Below, piece by piece: positions 18,210 through 25,984 of a stretch of DNA of 40,885 nt. Both the position numbers and the translations under genes were made by a program. The notes below the pieces were generated by a model, which saw nothing but the letters and a program-made list of their open reading frames with translations, searched no databases and was not told the DNA's origin. Within the stretch, counting starts at the first letter, position 1. Every line of letters starts with the position of its first letter. The DNA comes from a virus, in IMG/VR virus record IMGVR_UViG_3300019762_000003, positions 1 through 40,885 of that record. One strand, written 5' to 3'.

Positions 18210-18572
18210 CTAAGACTCCTTTAACATCTCTGGTTTTTGTGATACTGCTACAAGCTTTGTGATAGCATCTAAACCAAATGTATCATTTGAGGGTTTATCT
18301 TCTAACTTATTTAATTGTTCAGTAATATATTTTAGTTTTCTATCAACATCTTGAGCATAAGATTCTCTAGCACATTTAGTTGAGTCATCAATCTTTTGTT
18401 TAAAAATATCAACATTTTGTAATGGTATAGCTTGTACCATATTACCTAGTACTGATACTAAGTGGAAAGCTATACCATCATTTACTAGATTTAAACTATT
18501 TGGTTCATACATCTCTGGTTTAAATAAATCATCAGGTTTTATTTCTAGTTCATTAAATTCTAATTTTATCAT
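18210..18572 (-). CDS. Hypothetical protein
   Basis: A 120-residue acidic protein. The N-terminal half looks beta-rich (LNLVNDGIAFHLVSVLGN), and the second half has a helix with DRKLKYITEQLNKLED at about 77-92. No membrane segment and one Cys. I recognise no family. Its start overlaps the stop of the 48-codon gene upstream (TAATG) and it is followed without a gap by the VRR-NUC gene, so it belongs to the same transcript. Confidence 0.7.
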   Translation of the reverse strand: MIKLEFNELEIKPDDLFKPEMYEPNSLNLVNDGIAFHLVSVLGNMVQAIPLQNVDIFKQKIDDSTKCARESYAQDVDRKLKYITEQLNKLEDKPSNDTFGLDAITKLVAVSQKPEMLKES

Positions 18573-18718
18573 TATTCTATTACCTCAACTCTCTTTGTAT
18601 TATAATAAGATATTCTACTACCATTAATTCTAACAATAGTATTATCACCTCTCTCTGCTCTACCTCTATATTGTATTTCTATAATAGCACCATCTTTACA
18701 ATCTTTTAATTCTATCAT
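18572..18718 (-). CDS. Small protein (48 aa), unrecognised
   Basis: A 48-residue gene fills the gap between nrdB and the next gene. It starts at ATG 18718 behind TTAGGAGAAATA, a good ribosome site, and its TAA overlaps the following ATG. The product MIELKDCKDG and on has alternating strands (AIIEIQYRGR, NTIVRINGSR, ISYYNTKRVEVIE), consistent with a small SH3-like or OB-like barrel. Strong ribosome site, exact overlaps and full use of the gap make it a likely real gene. Function unknown. Confidence 0.75.
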   Translation of the reverse strand: MIELKDCKDGAIIEIQYRGRAERGDNTIVRINGSRISYYNTKRVEVIE

Positions 18719-18726
18719 TATTTCTC

Positions 18727-19749
18727 CTAAAACTCATCAAAATCTAAACTACCCTTAGAATAGTTTACAACATTACCTTCAAAGAAATTAGTTCTTTGGT
18801 CATTAAAACTAGAGTATCCATCAACCCAAGGAATTGGATGTTTAACATTATATTCAGGTTTATAACCCACTGCTTCAAGTCTTCTATCTGCTAAGTATTG
18901 AATATATTGTCTAATAATAGAATCAGTAAATCCTAAAATCTTACCTTGTGTAATATAAGAACCCCAAACTGATTCTAACTTAACAGCTTCTCTAAACATA
19001 CTTCTAACTTCTACTTCAAGTTCTGAATCAAACAACTCCGGTCGTTCTCTTCTTGTACTATTAATTAAATTTTGAAACAATAGTAAATGTGTTACTTCAT
19101 CTCTTTGAATGAATTTAATCATTTGAGCTGAACCTTGCATCTTACCACTTTTACCCAAAGCATATATCGCAGCAAAACCAGCATAGAAATAAATACCTTC
19201 TAATATTTGATTTGCAAACATTGCAAGTACAATTTTTCTATCAGTAATATCACCAGTTAAATTCTCATATGTTTCAGCAATATAATTATTTTTCATCTGT
19301 AAAACAGCATCCACTTTCCACATATTATATATCTCATCTGTATTATCAGAAATTGATTCTACCATAACAGCATATGATTTACTATGGTTTGCTTCTTCAT
19401 AAGATTGTCTAGCTAAAATAGCATTAATCTCAGGAGCAGTAATATATGGATTTATATTATCCATAAGATTATTTACTTGTAAACTATCCATAAAAATTAA
19501 CTGACTTAAAACTAAATCATACATTCTCTTTTCTTCTGGAAGTAAATATTTATAATCTTTTGCATCTTGAGTCATTTGTACTTCTTTAGGAAACCATGTA
19601 TTTGCTTCCATTTGATCCCAAAGTCTTGTTGCCCATTCATATTTACATCTTGTAAAATTTATCATACCATCAGGATTACCACTAATAGTACATCTATCAT
19701 TAAGAGTTTCTAATGAATCTGGGTTATATACTATTTTCTTACCAGTCAT
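18727..19749 (-). CDS. nrdB: Ribonucleotide reductase class I, beta subunit
   Basis: The 340-residue protein has every metal ligand of an R2 subunit: Asp88 (MDSLQ), Glu119 and His122 (EEANHSKSY), Glu184 ([11 protein letters not shown]), Glu218 and His221 (RDEVTH). The radical Tyr is present at 126. It makes and holds the radical that lets the alpha subunit reduce ribonucleotides to dNTP precursors. The C-terminus LDFDEF could dock to an alpha subunit. No alpha subunit is encoded in this complete genome, so it must pair with the host NrdA. It overlaps the ligase gene by 11 bases and starts behind GAGGATAAAG. Confidence 0.95.
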   Translation of the reverse strand: MTGKKIVYNPDSLETLNDRCTISGNPDGMINFTRCKYEWATRLWDQMEANTWFPKEVQMTQDAKDYKYLLPEEKRMYDLVLSQLIFMDSLQVNNLMDNINPYITAPEINAILARQSYEEANHSKSYAVMVESISDNTDEIYNMWKVDAVLQMKNNYIAETYENLTGDITDRKIVLAMFANQILEGIYFYAGFAAIYALGKSGKMQGSAQMIKFIQRDEVTHLLLFQNLINSTRRERPELFDSELEVEVRSMFREAVKLESVWGSYITQGKILGFTDSIIRQYIQYLADRRLEAVGYKPEYNVKHPIPWVDGYSSFNDQRTNFFEGNVVNYSKGSLDFDEF

Positions 19750-20611
19750 CTTTATCCTCTCTTATTCTTTTAAAACTAGGTTGTACATAAGTATTAACAC
19801 CCATAGACTCATAATTAATCTCTATAAACTTACCAATAAAATATGATGGATCTTTAGCTTTTAGATGATGTTCTAAACCACCAGCTGCAACTTCTCTACC
19901 TTCAATATCTCTTAATAGTAAACTACCAATATCTTTTGGATTAATATCACTATATTTAACATCATAACATAATAAATCAGCAGTTGGTTTCTCTTTAATC
20001 TTAATAGCTAATTGACTTCTACCCTTATCTTTATGGATATGTGTTGGATGGAATGCAAATACACCTTCCCAACCTTTACTACATAAATCTTGCGATAATC
20101 TTTTAGCATCTTCAAGAGTTATATACTGAAAATCAACTAAATCTACATTAGTACCTAAATCTAACTGAGGTAGATAATCTTTATATCTAATATCAAAATT
20201 ATCTTCAGGTTCTCTACTATATATTTCAGTTAGATTTTTACTTAGGTATAGAATATCAAAGCATTTAAACTTAGTACTAAAAGCATTACTAGGTATACTT
20301 TTAGTGAAATTTGCTCTCCAAGTACCAGTACTACATCGCCCCCTACTACCAAGCTTACCATTAGTATTACCAATGAATTCTGTTTCAATAATAAAATCTG
20401 TATTAGGATTAAGTCTTACTAATTCCGCACCAATATCTAATAATCTAAACTCTTTACCACCAGAAGTGAAGAATCTTACTATATTACCAAACTTATGTAT
20501 CTGAATATAATTACCATCATACTTAGTACCAACTAAGTATTCATCCTCTTTATGATTAGATTTAGTTATTTTCTCTAAATCTGTACCTTTATATTGTTTA
20601 ATAAAATCCAT
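19739..20611 (-). CDS. ATP-dependent DNA ligase
   Basis: A 290-residue minimal ligase. Motif I is KYDG with Lys30 as the adenylated residue, followed by motif [14 protein letters not shown] at 72-82, motif [11 protein letters not shown] near 181-189, and motif V LAIKIKEK near 202-209. The C-terminal 80 residues ([10 protein letters not shown], then [10 protein letters not shown] and SFKRIREDK) read as the OB-fold domain. It would seal nicks in replication and recombination. It follows the exonuclease gene with adjacent stop and start and overlaps nrdB. Confidence 0.9.
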   Translation of the reverse strand: MDFIKQYKGTDLEKITKSNHKEDEYLVGTKYDGNYIQIHKFGNIVRFFTSGGKEFRLLDIGAELVRLNPNTDFIIETEFIGNTNGKLGSRGRCSTGTWRANFTKSIPSNAFSTKFKCFDILYLSKNLTEIYSREPEDNFDIRYKDYLPQLDLGTNVDLVDFQYITLEDAKRLSQDLCSKGWEGVFAFHPTHIHKDKGRSQLAIKIKEKPTADLLCYDVKYSDINPKDIGSLLLRDIEGREVAAGGLEHHLKAKDPSYFIGKFIEINYESMGVNTYVQPSFKRIREDKDDW

Positions 20612-21180
20612 TATAATATCCTAGTACTTAATTTATAGTGTAATGTTCTCGCTACTTCTGCATCACTCATTGAATCATGTGGGTTATGAGGAATTTTAAA
20701 ATGTTTAGCAATAGACTCTAAACTTTCTTTACCATCAACTGTTTTAATCTCACTAAACCACACTAAATATTTAACTATAGCAAATGGGTCAAGATGTTTA
20801 TAATCAATAGTTTTCCAATATGTACTAGGTACTAATTTATCCATCCAATACTTAATAAAACTAGTGTCGAAATCGCCATTATATGCAACAAGTTTATACT
20901 TCTCACCATTACTAAATTCGTTTAAAACTTTAATAAAAGCTAAACATTGCTCTTTAGCATCTGGTAGTGTTTTTATTTGTTCTAGAGTATAACCATTAAT
21001 CTCTAAAGCTTTTTCACTTACTTTTTTACTATATGTAAGTGGATTCATCTCTAAAGTACCTCTAGTTAATTCTTTACCATCTATATCATCAATAATATAA
21101 GATAAACTAATAATACCATGATTGTAAATGATTAGTCCAGATGTCTCAATATCTAAAGTAAGTAGTTGTTTATTTTGCAT
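20611..21180 (-). CDS. DnaQ-like 3'-5' exonuclease (DEDDh)
   Basis: The 189-residue protein carries the DEDDh motifs: ExoI DIET with Asp10 and Glu12, ExoII NGDFD with Asp105, and ExoIII HDSMSDAEVA with His168 and Asp173. It has no polymerase domain, so it is a stand-alone exonuclease of the RNase T/DnaQ type, acting in DNA or RNA trimming or as a proofreading helper. The family A polymerase in this genome already has its own exonuclease domain. It overlaps the upstream MazG-like gene by 11 bases. Confidence 0.9.
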   Translation of the reverse strand: MQNKQLLTLDIETSGLIIYNHGIISLSYIIDDIDGKELTRGTLEMNPLTYSKKVSEKALEINGYTLEQIKTLPDAKEQCLAFIKVLNEFSNGEKYKLVAYNGDFDTSFIKYWMDKLVPSTYWKTIDYKHLDPFAIVKYLVWFSEIKTVDGKESLESIAKHFKIPHNPHDSMSDAEVARTLHYKLSTRIL

Positions 21181-21751
21181 TTTTAAACTCCATTAATAAT
21201 TGTTCATAATTATCATCAGTTGATTTAATAAAAGTACCTTCAGTGTTTAAGAACCCTTTTCTATCTTTAATATCGTGATAAGCAATAGACCAACAATCTT
21301 CCATTGTAGTTCCATAATATTCACAAAGACTTGCAAGATGTACAATAAGAATACTTAACTGTTCACCAATAATTTCTTTATCTTGACCCTTAATAATCAT
21401 ATCACATAGTTTACCTAAGTCACTACCAAGTAATAATATGTTACTATCTCTATCTCTTAAGTCTTCCGACCAATGTTCAGCTAAATCTTTGAAACCTACT
21501 AATTGAGATAGATTACAAATAACTACTAGCATATCACCAATATCATCTCTGAAGTCTTTATCAGTAGCAATAGATTTATCTAATTCACCTTTTTCACTCA
21601 CTAGTTTTAAACATTGTGTAACAGCTTTACCATTAGTAAGAATACCTCTATCATAAGACCACTTAACTGTTAGCTCTTTAAGCTTATCCCAAGTATAATG
21701 TTTTACCACTTTATTTGTTTCTATATAACCCTGTTCTGTATCTACTACCAT
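21170..21751 (-). CDS. MazG-like NTP pyrophosphohydrolase
   Basis: This 193-residue protein has the all-alpha NTP-PPase signature: E53-K-G-E56 and D70-I-G-D73, in KLVSEKGELD and FRDDIGDMLV. MazG-type enzymes convert (d)NTPs or ppGpp to monophosphates. A second helical part (about 110-190) has an YEYYGTTMEDCW-like stretch followed by IAYHDIKDRKGF, common in MazG proteins of phages. In this nucleotide-metabolism block it could remove unmodified dCTP, dUTP or signalling nucleotides; substrate cannot be read from sequence. A GGAG ribosome site precedes the start. Confidence 0.8.
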   Translation of the reverse strand: MVVDTEQGYIETNKVVKHYTWDKLKELTVKWSYDRGILTNGKAVTQCLKLVSEKGELDKSIATDKDFRDDIGDMLVVICNLSQLVGFKDLAEHWSEDLRDRDSNILLLGSDLGKLCDMIIKGQDKEIIGEQLSILIVHLASLCEYYGTTMEDCWSIAYHDIKDRKGFLNTEGTFIKSTDDNYEQLLMEFKNAK

Positions 21752-21979
21752 CTATTCTCCAATCTCTAATTTTAAACTTTTTTCTGCAAAAGGATGCAGA
21801 ACTGTACCATCATATTTATAAACATTACAAGCTACAGATAAGCTAGGATTATAAGATTTCTTATAAGCACTTAACATACTTGCTGATACTTGAAGTATGT
21901 CAATCATTTTATTACTTTCCATACCTGCTTCTAACTTCTCAGTAACATACTTTTGTATAGTTACAACTTCATCTTCCAT
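21752..21979 (-). CDS. Small putative HTH regulator
   Basis: I place the start at ATG 21979, seven bases after an AAAGGAG site; the longer frame to 22000 would begin inside the -10 box. The 75-residue protein is mostly helical, with NKMIDILQVSASMLSAYKKS at about 23-42 resembling the helix-turn-helix of small Cro-like proteins. The rest, LSVACNVYKYDGTVLHPFAEKSL, has helical and strand character. The promoter directly upstream is overlapped by a 22-bp palindrome, so I suggest it binds there and controls itself. The DNA-binding role is inferred and the HTH match is moderate. Confidence 0.6.
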   Translation of the reverse strand: MEDEVVTIQKYVTEKLEAGMESNKMIDILQVSASMLSAYKKSYNPSLSVACNVYKYDGTVLHPFAEKSLKLEIGE

Positions 21980-21989
21980 TAAATCTCCT

Positions 21990-22011
21990 TTGTGATACAA
22001 TTATATCACAA
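21990..22011. promoter_or_regulatory. 22-bp palindromic operator
   Basis: TTGTGATA at 21990-21997 and TATCACAA at 22004-22011 flank CAATTA. Only one pair in the whole 22 bases is not complementary. It covers the -10 box of the promoter at 22000-22033 and ends next to the ribosome site, the position of a repressor operator. A similar half-site is at 27952-27965 before the DNA polymerase gene. Confidence 0.65.
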
Positions 22012-22033
22012 TATTTATTAAAATCTTATTAAT
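22000..22033 (-). promoter_or_regulatory. Promoter of the shared phage class, before the HTH gene
   Basis: Reading the minus strand: ATTAATA at 22033-22027, TTTAATA at 22022-22016, TATAAT at 22005-22000, with the same 28 and 17 base offsets as the other copies and an extended -10 (GTGA before TATAAT). The predicted start is near 21993, giving a leader of about 14 bases with a strong ribosome site. Confidence 0.8.
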
Positions 22034-22086
22034 AATTTTTATAGTTATTAATACATCAAATATCTCATATAAAATCATATAATATT

Positions 22087-22180
22087 GATAAACGTCCATA
22101 TATCATCATAACTAGACTATATGGACGTTTATCTCTTAGACAACATAAACTATTATCAAAAATTTAAAAAGTCCATATTT
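22087..22180 (-). other. Structured element B: three-armed stem-loop
   Basis: A perfect 15-bp inverted repeat (22087-22101 with 22119-22133) has a 17-base loop. A third arm, GTCCATAT at 22167-22174, can pair with ATATGGAC at 22119-22126, so two hairpins compete. The 22114-22180 part resembles 37373-37438 in sequence and spacing, with compensatory changes in the paired arm. It lies between the dNMP kinase stop and the promoter of the HTH gene, in the minus-strand transcript. It has no U-tract, so it is not a simple terminator. Confidence 0.6.
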
Positions 22181-22198
22181 CTTAGGCCACGCAATTAC

Positions 22199-22735
22199 CT
22201 ACTTAGAAAGTATACCATTATTCTCTAAAAAGTGTAAAAATTCTTCACCTGGGCCAGTATTTATATACTTAAGGTCTATTTTATCTACAAACTTTTTAAT
22301 ACGTTCATCATAACCCTGAAATATAGGAATGTTAGGTCTTGTTACATATATTACTATAAAACCATCTTGTACTAAATCTTCATATTCCCAATCATTTCTT
22401 GTATCAGTAACAATAATATTATCATTATTTAAAATTATATTATTAATATTCACTAAAGTTAACTTATGAAAAAATCTATCATCAGTTTTAGATTTTTCTC
22501 TAGATATTCGTTGCCAAATATCTCTAGGTGTTTCATGTTTTATGTTCCAAGTCTCAGGTACTATTTTATCTTTATTCTCATGATTATTATAAAAACCAAG
22601 ATTAGGATAAATTGTATTACAATAATTTTTTAAACTATCAGCCCAAGCAATTTTAGTAAAACCATAAGTAGATACTAAAAAATCTGCTAAATAATCTTTA
22701 CCTGCACCAGCACTACCAACTAGAGCTATCTTCAT
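22199..22735 (-). CDS. Deoxynucleoside monophosphate kinase
   Basis: A 178-residue P-loop kinase: GSAGAGKD at 7-14 at the N-terminus, a PRDIWQRISREK helix near 70-81, and IIVTDTRNDWEYEDL near 107-121 that resembles the Walker B and lid region of T4 gp1-type dNMP kinases. Such enzymes phosphorylate dTMP, dGMP and, in T-even phages, 5-hydroxymethyl-dCMP. It is encoded three bases after the thymidylate-synthase-family enzyme, which fits a two-step route to a modified dCTP. Specificity for a modified nucleotide is inferred, not shown. Confidence 0.85.
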   Translation of the reverse strand: MKIALVGSAGAGKDYLADFLVSTYGFTKIAWADSLKNYCNTIYPNLGFYNNHENKDKIVPETWNIKHETPRDIWQRISREKSKTDDRFFHKLTLVNINNIILNNDNIIVTDTRNDWEYEDLVQDGFIVIYVTRPNIPIFQGYDERIKKFVDKIDLKYINTGPGEEFLHFLENNGILSK

Positions 22736-22738
22736 ATC

Positions 22739-23437
22739 TTACCCCTTTAATTCAAATGTTAATGGTTTACCATAATCTGATTCACTTCGCTCTAATAATA
22801 GTCTAGCATTATCAATATGTTCACTATAAATATGAACATTAGATAAACTAAACATACAAGTACCAATAACTAAACTACATTCAGTCGCAACTAATTCCAT
22901 AAACTTATAAGCTAAGTAAATATCAGCAGGTAGACCAATCATAGTATCTACACTTCTTTGAGTCCATTTTAAATGTAATGTACCATCTATCACACTAAAT
23001 GTTAATCCATGCCAACAACAAGGTAAACTTAAATTCTCTATATTTTCATGGTTCCAAAGCTCTATAACATGCCGTCTAGAATTTTCATCAGCTTTAATAC
23101 TTTCAACTAATTTTGTTAGTTGAGGTTTTAACATATTAGCATAATCAAGATTTAGCTCACCATCTGTACCAGCCCACTTAGACCAATAATTACAACCATT
23201 AGCTTCGAATTGATTAACATTAGTTAGAGGTTCATCTGATACTAATGTTTCGAATTCACCAGCAACACCAGTATAATACATTTTTCTAAGTTTAAGGATA
23301 TGATTATCATGGTTTTGCATATCTAATGTAAAAGCATAATGTGGTATAATCAATTGACTACCATTTCTACAATCTTGTTTAATTCCATCAGTTAATATAG
23401 TATCAACTAATTTTTTATATTCGTGTGTTAAACTCAT
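22739..23437 (-). CDS. Thymidylate-synthase-family enzyme, probably dCMP hydroxymethylase or methylase
   Basis: The 232-residue protein is clearly of the ThyA fold: ENSRRHVIELWN (118-129), catalytic LPCCWHG with Cys140, QRSVDTMIGLPADI (160-173), and VHIYSEHID (201-209). At the position of E. coli Asn177 (GLPFNI), which selects dUMP, it has Asp172 (GLPADI). T4 dCMP hydroxymethylase has Asp at the same place, and the N-to-D change is known to shift the family to dCMP. It is also shorter than ThyA, near the 246 residues of T4 gp42. I therefore prefer a dCMP hydroxymethylase or methyltransferase over a true thymidylate synthase. Confidence 0.75.
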   Translation of the reverse strand: MSLTHEYKKLVDTILTDGIKQDCRNGSQLIIPHYAFTLDMQNHDNHILKLRKMYYTGVAGEFETLVSDEPLTNVNQFEANGCNYWSKWAGTDGELNLDYANMLKPQLTKLVESIKADENSRRHVIELWNHENIENLSLPCCWHGLTFSVIDGTLHLKWTQRSVDTMIGLPADIYLAYKFMELVATECSLVIGTCMFSLSNVHIYSEHIDNARLLLERSESDYGKPLTFELKG

Positions 23438-23880
23438 TAGTTCAACCTTGCAACTGTATAATCAGCTTTAATCCATAAAGCTTTTGCTTCATCACTTAAA
23501 TCTTTTTCAAATTTACCATCAACCATTGAGCCTCTTCTTGAATTAATTTCTAATCCACATTGTTCAATAGCTTTAATAGGGTCATAACCTAATTTAAGTA
23601 ATGCACCAACACTAAATGTAATAACATCACAATAAGCATCTGCTTGCTCATCTTTTGGTGTTTTATTAAAACCACTAAATACCGTATGTGCAATATCTTT
23701 CTTACTTAGTTGTTTAACAAAATCAGCTAAAGCTATTTTTAATTTAGTTCTATTTTCTTTTGGTACATCAAGACCAATACTTTCTAATAATTCTGCAAAA
23801 ATATTTGTATGTTCATTTAATGCATCATAAGCTTTTTTATCTAAATCTCTATCTGTTTGGAATTTTATTATGTTTTCCAT
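23437..23880 (-). CDS. MazG/PRA-PH-like pyrophosphohydrolase
   Basis: I choose ATG 23880, seven bases after AAGGAT; a TTG at 23895 would overlap the previous gene further. The 147-residue protein is all-helical with acidic residues in KDEQADAYCDVITFSVGALL at about 76-95, then a helix-turn with QCGLEINSRRGSMVDGK and the ending of phosphoribosyl-ATP-pyrophosphohydrolase/MazG-like phage proteins. It would hydrolyse a nucleotide triphosphate to the monophosphate. It is the second such protein here and lies next to the dCMP-modifying candidate, so removal of unmodified dCTP is possible. Confidence 0.65.
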   Translation of the reverse strand: MENIIKFQTDRDLDKKAYDALNEHTNIFAELLESIGLDVPKENRTKLKIALADFVKQLSKKDIAHTVFSGFNKTPKDEQADAYCDVITFSVGALLKLGYDPIKAIEQCGLEINSRRGSMVDGKFEKDLSDEAKALWIKADYTVARLN

Positions 23881-23884
23881 TTTA

Positions 23885-24121
23885 TTATCCTTCAATAATT
23901 TTATATTTTAATTTAGGTAGAGCATAATCACCATTTGATGCATACTCTTCCATTCTTTCTTTTAACTCTTTATCTTGAGCAACTGTTAGTGTCTTTTTAT
24001 TAGAACAGAACTTCCATATATGAGCTGTTTCTGCTCTATCATATTTTAATTCAGGTTCTCCAAGTTGGTCATTAATTACCGCCTCAGAGAATCCCATAGC
24101 TCTTAACTCTTCCCTAGTCAC
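23885..24121 (-). CDS. Hypothetical protein
   Basis: A 78-residue charged protein starting at GTG 24121, which overlaps the exonuclease stop (GTGA). An internal ATG eight codons later is an alternative start. It has a helical N-terminus (TREELRAMGFSEAVINDQLG) and a Lys/Glu-rich helix KELKERMEEYASNGDY. Nothing identifies a family. Its close packing in the operon supports it being a real gene. Confidence 0.65.
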   Translation of the reverse strand: MTREELRAMGFSEAVINDQLGEPELKYDRAETAHIWKFCSNKKTLTVAQDKELKERMEEYASNGDYALPKLKYKIIEG

Positions 24122-25086
24122 CCCCTATTCATCTCTTCAAGAGTTCTAAGTTTAATTACTAAATCGTCACCAACTTGATGTAATAATCTCATATCAACTA
24201 AATTTAGATTCTTAAGAGCTTCCTCTTCAGTTCTACCTTTTTTAAGGTATTCTTTTACCACAGCTTGCCAAAGTTGTTTCTGGCTCATACAATTAAGTAG
24301 AGCTTTCTGTGCTTTAGCAGGACCAATACCAGATAGACCAATAATACCATCAGTTTTATCACCTGTAAGAGTTTGTACAAATCTCCAAGTTAAACTAGTG
24401 TATGCATCAATCTCTACCCACTTCATATTAATCTCTTTAAGTTCAACACCATGTCTTGTAGTACTTTGTGCTCTCTCATAGTAATTGAAATGTTTACCTG
24501 CAATAGTATTTAAAACATCTTTATCAATAGCACATAATGTATACATATCAGGATATTTAGTTTTTAGATAAACAACTATATCATCAGCTTCCCAACCAGT
24601 ATGTATTGTACCATTATATTTATCAGCCAATAATTGTTTTAACTCTGATAAACCAGCAGGTGTTCTTTGTGTTCTATTTGCTTTATATTGAGAGTCTACT
24701 TTATATCTAAAGTTTTCTCTACCACCAGAGAAATGTAATTCAACTTTTTGACAACCAGTTTTATCTAATATTCTTTGGATTTTAGCATCAGCTTTTTCCA
24801 TTGCATTAGTCATATCACAAGTCCATTGAATCATATCTTCTTCAATAAATTGCTTATCTAATTTTAATGCTTGCCACTCTTCAGGTGTATGAAAATCTTC
24901 AGCCATAACTTCACCAGCTACCTCAGTACCAAGACAAGCATTGTATGCAATAGTATCAGCATCAACTAAAGCTATCTTATCATTCTTAGCTGGCATTGGT
25001 TTACAATCAATATCTAAATCTATATCAACTATTTCATCTTCAATACCATCTAAATCTACGTCATTTTGTTCTAAATCTAAACTCAT
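24118..25086 (-). CDS. 5'-3' exonuclease (FEN/PIN family)
   Basis: A 322-residue protein with an acidic N-terminal extension (about 1-36, many Asp/Glu), then the FEN fold: VDADTIAY with Asp42 and Asp44, YKANRTQR near 130-137, WEADD near 165-169, AIDKDVL near 187-193, and the helix-hairpin-helix GDKTDGIIGLSGIGPAKA near 240-257. These are the metal ligands and DNA-binding loop of phage 5' nucleases such as T7 gp6. It would remove primers and trim DNA ends for recombination. The acidic extension is unusual and could contact SSB or the helicase. Confidence 0.9.
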   Translation of the reverse strand: MSLDLEQNDVDLDGIEDEIVDIDLDIDCKPMPAKNDKIALVDADTIAYNACLGTEVAGEVMAEDFHTPEEWQALKLDKQFIEEDMIQWTCDMTNAMEKADAKIQRILDKTGCQKVELHFSGGRENFRYKVDSQYKANRTQRTPAGLSELKQLLADKYNGTIHTGWEADDIVVYLKTKYPDMYTLCAIDKDVLNTIAGKHFNYYERAQSTTRHGVELKEINMKWVEIDAYTSLTWRFVQTLTGDKTDGIIGLSGIGPAKAQKALLNCMSQKQLWQAVVKEYLKKGRTEEEALKNLNLVDMRLLHQVGDDLVIKLRTLEEMNRG

Positions 25087-25088
25087 AA

Positions 25089-25502
25089 TTAATCCTTATC
25101 CAATTTTGGTATATCTGTTGTACTACCTTTAAAGTCCCAATCTTTTATAATAGTTTGAGGTTTAAATATTACTTTATAGTGATAAACACTAACATCAATA
25201 TCTTTTAATTGCTCTGCAAAATAAGTAACATTATCAGATAAACCTAAGAAATGTTTTTTAAAACCTTCTTTAGTTTTACAAGTTACTTTTAGTTGTCTAA
25301 CATTATCAGTAATAGAGCATCTACCTTGTATTGTTAGTATATACTCACCATTGATACCATTATAAAAAACTATACGTCTTTCTAGTTCAAACATATCAGC
25401 TTTAGTTGATAGATTTTTAGATGCTATATCTGCATCAGACTGACAACCTGTTAATACAGCTACTAATGCTACACATAGTATTATTAATTTTAACTTCTTC
25501 AT
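25089..25502 (-). CDS. Phage beta-sandwich-type lipoprotein
   Basis: A 137-residue protein with a lipoprotein signal, MKKLKLIILCVALVAV then the lipobox LTGC at 17-20, so Cys20 would be lipidated. The mature part has a motif series widespread in phage lipoproteins: ASKNLSTKADMFELERRIVF, YILTIQGRCSI, KKHFLGLSDNVTYFAEQL, VYHYKVIFKPQ. I recognise these as a conserved phage beta-sandwich lipoprotein family whose function is not settled; superinfection exclusion is one possibility. It lies between dCMP deaminase (ATGA overlap) and the exonuclease, so it is made early, unlike lysis lipoproteins. Confidence 0.75.
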   Translation of the reverse strand: MKKLKLIILCVALVAVLTGCQSDADIASKNLSTKADMFELERRIVFYNGINGEYILTIQGRCSITDNVRQLKVTCKTKEGFKKHFLGLSDNVTYFAEQLKDIDVSVYHYKVIFKPQTIIKDWDFKGSTTDIPKLDKD

Positions 25503-25972
25503 TTCTCTTCTCCTTTATATTGTTGTACTTCTACACCACAGTCTCCTAGAAATTTCACACCTGATAAATCTTTATACTTTTCTAAGTAGACTACTCTTTT
25601 TATACCTGCTTGTACCATAAACTTAGCACATGTAGCACAAGGGCTAAGTGTTATATACATAGTTGCACCATCAGTTGATATACCATCTTTAGCACAGAAA
25701 GCTAAAACATTCTGCTCAGCATGTACTGTAAAGTCAGAAGTCTTAAGTATTTTTGGTATACAAGTATCTTGAGTTATTCGTTTACCATAATTTGGATTTG
25801 CAACTTCAATCTCACAAACATTAGGTTGTCCACTAACTGTACCATTATAACCAGTAGCGATGATTCTTCCATCATCACTAGCTAATACAGCCCCCACTTG
25901 TTTCTTAACACAATAAGATTGTTGTGCCCATATCTTAGCAGTTTCTATCATTGCTTTATCAAATTTACTCAT
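25499..25972 (-). CDS. dCMP deaminase (zinc-dependent)
   Basis: The 157-residue protein has the cytidine/deoxycytidylate deaminase site: HAEQN with zinc ligand His84 and catalytic Glu86, and PCATC with Cys112 and Cys115. The KKQVGAVL and ATGYNGTVSG stretches (24-49) are typical of dCMP deaminases. It converts dCMP to dUMP, feeding thymidylate synthesis. Together with the candidate dCMP-modifying enzyme it would compete for dCMP, as in T-even phages. A GGAG ribosome site precedes the start. Confidence 0.9.
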   Translation of the reverse strand: MSKFDKAMIETAKIWAQQSYCVKKQVGAVLASDDGRIIATGYNGTVSGQPNVCEIEVANPNYGKRITQDTCIPKILKTSDFTVHAEQNVLAFCAKDGISTDGATMYITLSPCATCAKFMVQAGIKRVVYLEKYKDLSGVKFLGDCGVEVQQYKGEEK

Positions 25973-25984
25973 ACTAATCTCCTT

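Noticed and set aside
22739-23437. Plain thymidylate synthase (ThyA) annotation
   Set aside because: The Asp at the Asn177 position and short length argue for dCMP specificity, so I did not assign the thyA symbol.
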